Notes under the pieces: model-generated
Databases searched by the model: none
What the model saw: only the letters and a program-made list of their open reading frames with translations
Told to the model about the DNA's origin: nothing
Part shown: piece after piece, positions 59,532 to 64,000 of the stretch
How the letters are laid out: every line of letters starts with the position of its first letter
Position numbering within the stretch: position 1 is the first letter of the stretch
Source: Pusillimonas sp. UBA3987
Lineage (GTDB): Bacteria; Pseudomonadota; Gammaproteobacteria; Burkholderiales; Burkholderiaceae_B
Assembly: GCA_002384935.1 (NCBI GenBank)
Contig: DGCD01000009.1
Coordinates: 1 to 64,000, forward strand
DNA length: 64,000 nucleotides
Reading direction: 5' to 3'
Translations under genes and position numbers: made by a program

Positions 59532-61298
59532 TTAAATATGTACCGAGTCGCCACCGCTGTCGAGGGACTTTTTCAGGGCAAAATATTTTTCCAGCAACGC
59601 CGACTTATACACGACACCCAACAGTTTAGGCGCATCCCCATGAGTCACTACGGGGATGCGTTCGCCGGTAAAGTTTACAAAAATATCCTGGGCGGCATCC
59701 AGGCTCATGTCTGGATGCAGGGGTTTCACGAAATCGAGACGCAAAATATCAGCAGCGGTTTTATCTTCAATATCACCCTGGCCCAACAACAAACCTGTGA
59801 CGTCCTGCTGTGCAATAACCCCCTGAAAAATACTGTCTTCATCGACCACATACCAATAACGAACGGGGTACTCTGAAAATCGCTGCAGAACAACCTTAAC
59901 CGGCGTTGCAGTCGCCACGACCGTAACTGCCGGTTTGATCAGATCGCCAATCAGCGTGTCACGCAAGCGATTACGTAAATGGGTGTCGCGTTCGCGTACC
60001 AATGTCACTTCGTACATGGCCACCTCTGCAACGGCGCGCGCAACGAAATATGCCAGCACACATGCGAGCATCAAGGGCAGCACCAGGGCGTAGCTGTGGG
60101 TCATTTCAAACACCATCAGAATGGCCATCAACGGCGCGCCCGTGCCCGCTGCCAGAAAAGCGCCCATCCCCACGGCCGCATAAACAAACATGGGCAATGC
60201 AAAGCCGGGGAACAGCCATTCAAGCGCCTGGCCAAACAACGTACCAACCACGGCGCCCATAAACAGGGTGGGAGTGAAAACACCACCTACAGCACCCGAA
60301 CCCACCGTAAGCGCCGTTGCCAGCAATTTCAAAAGCAACACCAGCAGTACGGCATGCCATGGCCACGACGTGCTCAATAACGACGCAACAACGTTATAGC
60401 CATTGCCGGCAACCAATGGCATGAACACCAGAATGGCACCCAGCAGCAAGCCACCCAGCCCCAAGCGCCACGGCTCCGACCAGCCCGTTTTTTTAAATGC
60501 ACCGCGAAACAGGTCCAGAAACTTCAGGAAATAAGGCGCACCAAACCCGGCGCAAACACCCAGGACCAGCATGGGTAACATTGCGTCGATACCAAATGCA
60601 GGCACAGGGGGCAAGGTATAACTGAGCAAATGCCCGCCCAAGGCATTCACAGTAAAACTGGACACGGCGGCGGCCAACAACAGCGGGCCTACGGTGTGAA
60701 TTGCCATGGTGCCCAGCACGATCTCAGCCACGAACAATGCCCCCGCAATCGGCGCACCGTAGGCGGCAGCAACACCGGCTGCGGCACCGCAGGCAACAAT
60801 CAGGCGTAAGCGCGATCGGTTAAACGGCGCAAAACGGCCCAGCACCGAAGCCCCCAGCGCACCCAGGTGAACCATGGCGCCTTCCCGACCAATCGACCCC
60901 CCGGAAGCCACCGAAATGAGCGAAGACAACGAGCGCAGCAGGCCCTGCCGAATCGATAGCTGGCCGTCACCGATCGCAACCGACTCCATGTAATCGGACG
61001 GTTTATCCGCAGTGAAACGGGAGGATGCCCTGAGAATATAGCCGGCGGCAACCCCGCCCAAGGCAGGCAAAAGCAAACGCCCCCACCAGGGCAAGGCCGA
61101 GACAACGTCATCGATTTCCCCTGCCTGGCCAAGAAAAATCAACTGAAATAAATGAATGCCCTGATAGAAGAAATAAGTGGCCAGCGCTCCAAGAACGCCG
61201 GCCACTGTCGCCCAAACAAGCATGGCGGGCTGCTGGGACAACCAGCTGTAGCCCTGTAAACGTTGCCGCGATGCCGAAACCAACTCACGAAACAGCAT
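59532..61298 (-). CDS. ClC-family chloride channel/antiporter with CBS domains
   Basis: This 588-residue protein has the ClC core: GSIGREGAMVHLGALG near residue 135 (the gating Glu present, Pro of GREGP replaced by Ala), AYGAPIAGALFVAEI near 180 and GSGAVGGVFTPTLFMGAVVG near 335. Two CBS domains fill the last 130 residues, a likely nucleotide-sensing gate. It would move Cl- or exchange it for H+. It is convergent with the SulP gene and 21 bases downstream of pckG. Confidence 0.9.
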   Translation of the reverse strand: MLFRELVSASRQRLQGYSWLSQQPAMLVWATVAGVLGALATYFFYQGIHLFQLIFLGQAGEIDDVVSALPWWGRLLLPALGGVAAGYILRASSRFTADKPSDYMESVAIGDGQLSIRQGLLRSLSSLISVASGGSIGREGAMVHLGALGASVLGRFAPFNRSRLRLIVACGAAAGVAAAYGAPIAGALFVAEIVLGTMAIHTVGPLLLAAAVSSFTVNALGGHLLSYTLPPVPAFGIDAMLPMLVLGVCAGFGAPYFLKFLDLFRGAFKKTGWSEPWRLGLGGLLLGAILVFMPLVAGNGYNVVASLLSTSWPWHAVLLVLLLKLLATALTVGSGAVGGVFTPTLFMGAVVGTLFGQALEWLFPGFALPMFVYAAVGMGAFLAAGTGAPLMAILMVFEMTHSYALVLPLMLACVLAYFVARAVAEVAMYEVTLVRERDTHLRNRLRDTLIGDLIKPAVTVVATATPVKVVLQRFSEYPVRYWYVVDEDSIFQGVIAQQDVTGLLLGQGDIEDKTAADILRLDFVKPLHPDMSLDAAQDIFVNFTGERIPVVTHGDAPKLLGVVYKSALLEKYFALKKSLDSGGDSVHI

Positions 61299-61319
61299 GC
61301 GCTATACCGTTCTTGAACA

Positions 61320-63167
61320 TCATGATGTCTGCAATTGCGCCTCGAACCTGGAGTGCAGGTTTGGCAACGCTTCGGGTAAATGATGGCTTAATTTGTCAAA
61401 CAGTTCAGCATGCAACGCCAGCTCTTTCTTCCAAGCCTGTTCATCGATTGCGGTAATTTGCTCGAAATTAGCCTCATTGAAATCCAGGCCTTCCCAGGTA
61501 ATGTCCTGATAACGCGGCGTAATGCCCAGCAGATGTTCCTGACCGTGGGCCTGACCCTGAATGCGTTCAAGCATCCATTTCAAAACGCGCATGTTCTCGC
61601 CAAAACCGGGCCATATGAACCGCCCGTTGTCATCGGTTTGAAACCAGTTCACGCAGAAAATTCTGGGTTGCGTTGCCTGCATTGCATTCAACTTATCGCC
61701 CAGGCGCAACCAATGAGCAATATAAGCACTCATGCTGTAGCCGCAGAAAGGCAACATGGCAAACGGGTCGCGACGCACCACCCCTTGTGCCCCCACTGCA
61801 GCGGCGGTCGTTTCCGAGCCCAAAGTAGCGGCCATGTAGACACCTTCGACCCAATTGCGGGCCTCAGTAACCAGGGGCACTGTATCGGAGCGACGGCCAC
61901 CGAAAATAAAGGCATCGATCGGTACACCCGCAGGATTATCCCAATCGGGGTCAATTACCGGGTTCTGATCGGCTGCCACCGTGAATCGCGCGTTCGGATG
62001 CGCCGCTTTGCGTCCGCAATCGGGCGTCCAGTCTTTTCCCTGCCAGTCGGTGCAATGCGACGGTGCAGGCCCCATGCCTTCCCACCAGACATCGCCGTCA
62101 TCGGTTAAAGCCACATTCGTGAACAGCACATTCTCGCGCAATGTGGCCATGCAGTTGTAATTGGTTTGTTCATTGGTGCCGGGCGCAACTCCAAAATACC
62201 CCGCTTCAGGATTAATAGCGTAAAGGCGCCCATCCTGACCCGGTTTGATCCAGGCGATGTCATCACCAATGGTCGTGACCTTCCAGCCCGACAACGACTC
62301 AGGAGGAATCAACATGGCAAAGTTCGTTTTCCCGCAAGCCGACGGGAACGCAGCAGCCACGTGCATTTTCCTTCCCTCGGGCGAGGTTACGCCAAGAATC
62401 AGCATATGTTCCGCCAACCAGCCTTCGTCGTGGCCCATCGTGGAGGCAATGCGCAGGGCAAAACATTTCTTGCCCAGCAAGGCGTTGCCGCCATAACCCG
62501 ATCCGAACGACCAGATTTCACGTGTTTCCGGGTAATGAACAATATATTTGGTTTCGTTGCAGGGCCATGGTACATCTTGCTCGCCCGCTTCAAGCGGCTT
62601 GCCAACAGAATGCACACACGGCACAAAATCACCGTGCTCACCCAGCACTTCATAAACCTTGCGACCCATGCGTGTCATGATGCGCATGTTCGCGACAACG
62701 TAAGGGGAATCAGACAGCTCGACCCCGATATGCGCAATGGGTGAGCCCAAAGGCCCCATTGAAAACGGAATTACATAAAGCGTTCGACCACGCATGCACC
62801 CTTTGAACAGGCCGCTTAATGTGGCGCGCATTTTCTCCGGGTCCATCCAGTTATTGGTGGGACCGGCGTCTTCCTGCTTTTGCGAGCAGATGAAAGTGCG
62901 GTCTTCGACTCGCGCTACATCGGTGGGATCAGACCAGGCCAGGTAGGAATTCGGCCGCTTTTCGGGGTTCAGCCTTTTTAACGTGCCCGCCTCAACCATC
63001 ATATTGCAAAGACGGTCATACTCTTGCTCAGACCCGTCACACCACTCAATACGGTCTGGTTGTGTCAGTGCTGCAACCTGGGCAACCCATTTTTTGAGCC
63101 CTTCATGCCTAACCCAGTCCGGCGCGTTCAATTGAATGGCAGATTTGCCGCCTGTTGCTACATTCAT
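61320..63167 (-). CDS. pckG: Phosphoenolpyruvate carboxykinase (GTP)
   Basis: This 615-residue protein matches GTP-type PEPCK. It has the P-loop FPSACGKTNFAMLIPP near residue 283, GDDIAWIKPG near 310, and a guanine-binding region FIFGGRRSDTVPLV near 430. It turns oxaloacetate into PEP, the entry to gluconeogenesis when cells grow on acids or aromatics. Length is normal. The gene is probably monocistronic or co-transcribed with the ClC gene. Confidence 0.96.
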   Translation of the reverse strand: MNVATGGKSAIQLNAPDWVRHEGLKKWVAQVAALTQPDRIEWCDGSEQEYDRLCNMMVEAGTLKRLNPEKRPNSYLAWSDPTDVARVEDRTFICSQKQEDAGPTNNWMDPEKMRATLSGLFKGCMRGRTLYVIPFSMGPLGSPIAHIGVELSDSPYVVANMRIMTRMGRKVYEVLGEHGDFVPCVHSVGKPLEAGEQDVPWPCNETKYIVHYPETREIWSFGSGYGGNALLGKKCFALRIASTMGHDEGWLAEHMLILGVTSPEGRKMHVAAAFPSACGKTNFAMLIPPESLSGWKVTTIGDDIAWIKPGQDGRLYAINPEAGYFGVAPGTNEQTNYNCMATLRENVLFTNVALTDDGDVWWEGMGPAPSHCTDWQGKDWTPDCGRKAAHPNARFTVAADQNPVIDPDWDNPAGVPIDAFIFGGRRSDTVPLVTEARNWVEGVYMAATLGSETTAAAVGAQGVVRRDPFAMLPFCGYSMSAYIAHWLRLGDKLNAMQATQPRIFCVNWFQTDDNGRFIWPGFGENMRVLKWMLERIQGQAHGQEHLLGITPRYQDITWEGLDFNEANFEQITAIDEQAWKKELALHAELFDKLSHHLPEALPNLHSRFEAQLQTS

Positions 63168-63391
63168 AAGCCTAAGTCTCCGTTAAAACAGGGTATTCCG
63201 ATGCAACACAAGCTGGCATTTTAGTCTCATTGACACGCATCGCAAGCCTGACAACCCAATTAAAGTTACATTTAATAACACGCCTACCTTCCTAATTCGA
63301 GGTGACACGGCTAAACTTATCAGGAAGCTTGAGAATTATTTAAACAAATTGTAATAATAACGTAACAACAACGCACTATCACTAGCCCAAC

Positions 63392-63853
63392 ATGAACGCC
63401 CTGATCCGAGACCCCTTCACGCCACGCTGGCGTATCGACAACATCGGTCGATTGCTCAACAACGCAATTAAGCGTTTCGAAAGTCGCATTTTGCTGGAAA
63501 TGGAACAAGCCGGATATGGGAGCTTTTCATTAAGTCACATCACCATTACCCGTAACCTGGATACCGAGGGTACACGCGCAACCGAACTGGCCCGGCGCGC
63601 GGGGATTACCAAACAATCAATGGGCGAACTCATTGCACAACTCGAGCAAAGCGGCATTATCGAGCGCCAGCCCGACCCCAATGACCGGCGTGCAAAAATC
63701 ATCTTCTTTACACCCACAGGCATGAAATGGCTCGATGCTTTTGGCACCGCACTGCATCGTGCCGAACAGGAAATGTGCGCGGAACTGGGTGAAGAAGTAT
63801 TCGAAGCCTTACGCAACGCCCTGCTGCGCTACGACCGTAACCAAAAGCCATGA
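63392..63853 (+). CDS. MarR-family transcriptional regulator
   Basis: This 153-residue protein has the MarR winged helix: ATELARRAGITKQSMGELIA near residue 63 and the wing IERQPDPNDRRAKIIFFT near 87. Helices at each end form the dimer and ligand pocket. The start at ATG 63392 has no clear ribosome site. The gene precedes, on the same strand, a palindromic promoter at 63932-63960, which it may control. Confidence 0.9.
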   Translation: MNALIRDPFTPRWRIDNIGRLLNNAIKRFESRILLEMEQAGYGSFSLSHITITRNLDTEGTRATELARRAGITKQSMGELIAQLEQSGIIERQPDPNDRRAKIIFFTPTGMKWLDAFGTALHRAEQEMCAELGEEVFEALRNALLRYDRNQKP

Positions 63854-63931
63854 ACCAATAAGATCAAATCGGTTTGAACTGTCCTTCGCCCAGCACCACA
63901 ACCTTTTAATTGAACACACCGGATTTAGTGT

Positions 63932-63960
63932 TTGACATTATAGTAAGGTAATCTTACTAT
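63932..63960 (+). promoter_or_regulatory. Strong sigma70-type promoter overlapped by a palindromic operator
   Basis: TTGACA at 63932-63937 and TACTAT at 63955-63960 are 17 bases apart, close to the ideal -35/-10 arrangement. The palindrome ATAGTAAG (63940-63947) and CTTACTAT (63953-63960) fills the spacer and the -10 box. A repressor bound there would block RNA polymerase. It drives the gene starting at 63989. Confidence 0.75.
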
Positions 63961-63988
63961 TGTCGAAAAACCTCAAACTGGGATAAAT

Positions 63989-64000
63989 ATGCTACCGAAG
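63989..64000 (+). CDS. Start of a gene running off the right edge (partial)
   Basis: An ATG at 63989 with GGATAA upstream follows the promoter described at 63932-63960. Only four codons (Met-Leu-Pro-Lys) lie inside the window, so the product cannot be named. Confidence 0.5.

Noticed and set aside
1..64000. CRISPR arrays, tRNA, rRNA, integrase or phage genes
   Set aside because: I saw no regularly spaced repeats, no tRNA-like cloverleaf and no phage or integrase proteins. Apart from the IS end, no mobile element is supported.

Overview
The window looks like a chromosomal segment of a Gram-negative betaproteobacterium, most likely Burkholderiales/Alcaligenaceae. This is inferred from TRAP and LivFGHMK importers packed among aromatic-degradation genes, GTP-dependent PEP carboxykinase, a PoxB-type pyruvate oxidase and moderate GC content. 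I see no rRNA, tRNA, CRISPR array or phage block. The only mobile-element trace is the right end of a probable IS3-family element at the extreme left edge.

Layout. 1-477: IS end and a broken gene. 479-4474: TRAP importer (dctPQM), a RidA-family protein and YaeQ, all on the minus strand. 4682-7317: two-component flavin monooxygenase with an AraC regulator. 7347-10714: BCCT carrier overlapping an unusual OpuAC-TAXI fusion lipoprotein. 11107-24286: general metabolism (malic enzyme, FUSC exporter, IorAB-type molybdenum hydroxylase, PoxB, TauE/SafE exporter, a damaged deoxyribosyltransferase gene, peroxiredoxin, ketopantoate reductase family, flavin reductase, PgaB-like glycosidase).

24302-50807 is a catabolic region. 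One long minus-strand array carries ligAB-type ring-cleavage genes, a cysteine hydrolase, LivKHMGF importer genes, a creatininase-family amidohydrolase, hmgA and fahA. It has a divergent GntR regulator. Next come RidA plus a carboxymuconolactone-decarboxylase-like gene, a LysR regulator with two DNA-binding domains, a 4-OT tautomerase and a second TRAP importer. Then follow a metallo-beta-lactamase-fold hydrolase, a second cysteine hydrolase beside a 3-hydroxyanthranilate-dioxygenase-like gene, a bacterial sodium channel, a LigM-like O-demethylase, a MerR regulator, and a hydroxylase / extradiol dioxygenase / FAH hydrolase module with an IclR regulator. Together these suggest uptake and ring opening of several aromatic acids, probably including nitrogen-bearing ones; the substrates are inferred.

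50904-63853: a heme oxygenase and bacteriophytochrome-GGDEF pair (light-controlled c-di-GMP); a sulfide-detoxification module (SQR, persulfide dioxygenase, BigR-like repressor, PmpAB-type transporter, SulP transporter); a ClC channel with CBS domains; pckG; and a MarR regulator. The window ends at a strong palindromic promoter and the first codons of a further gene.
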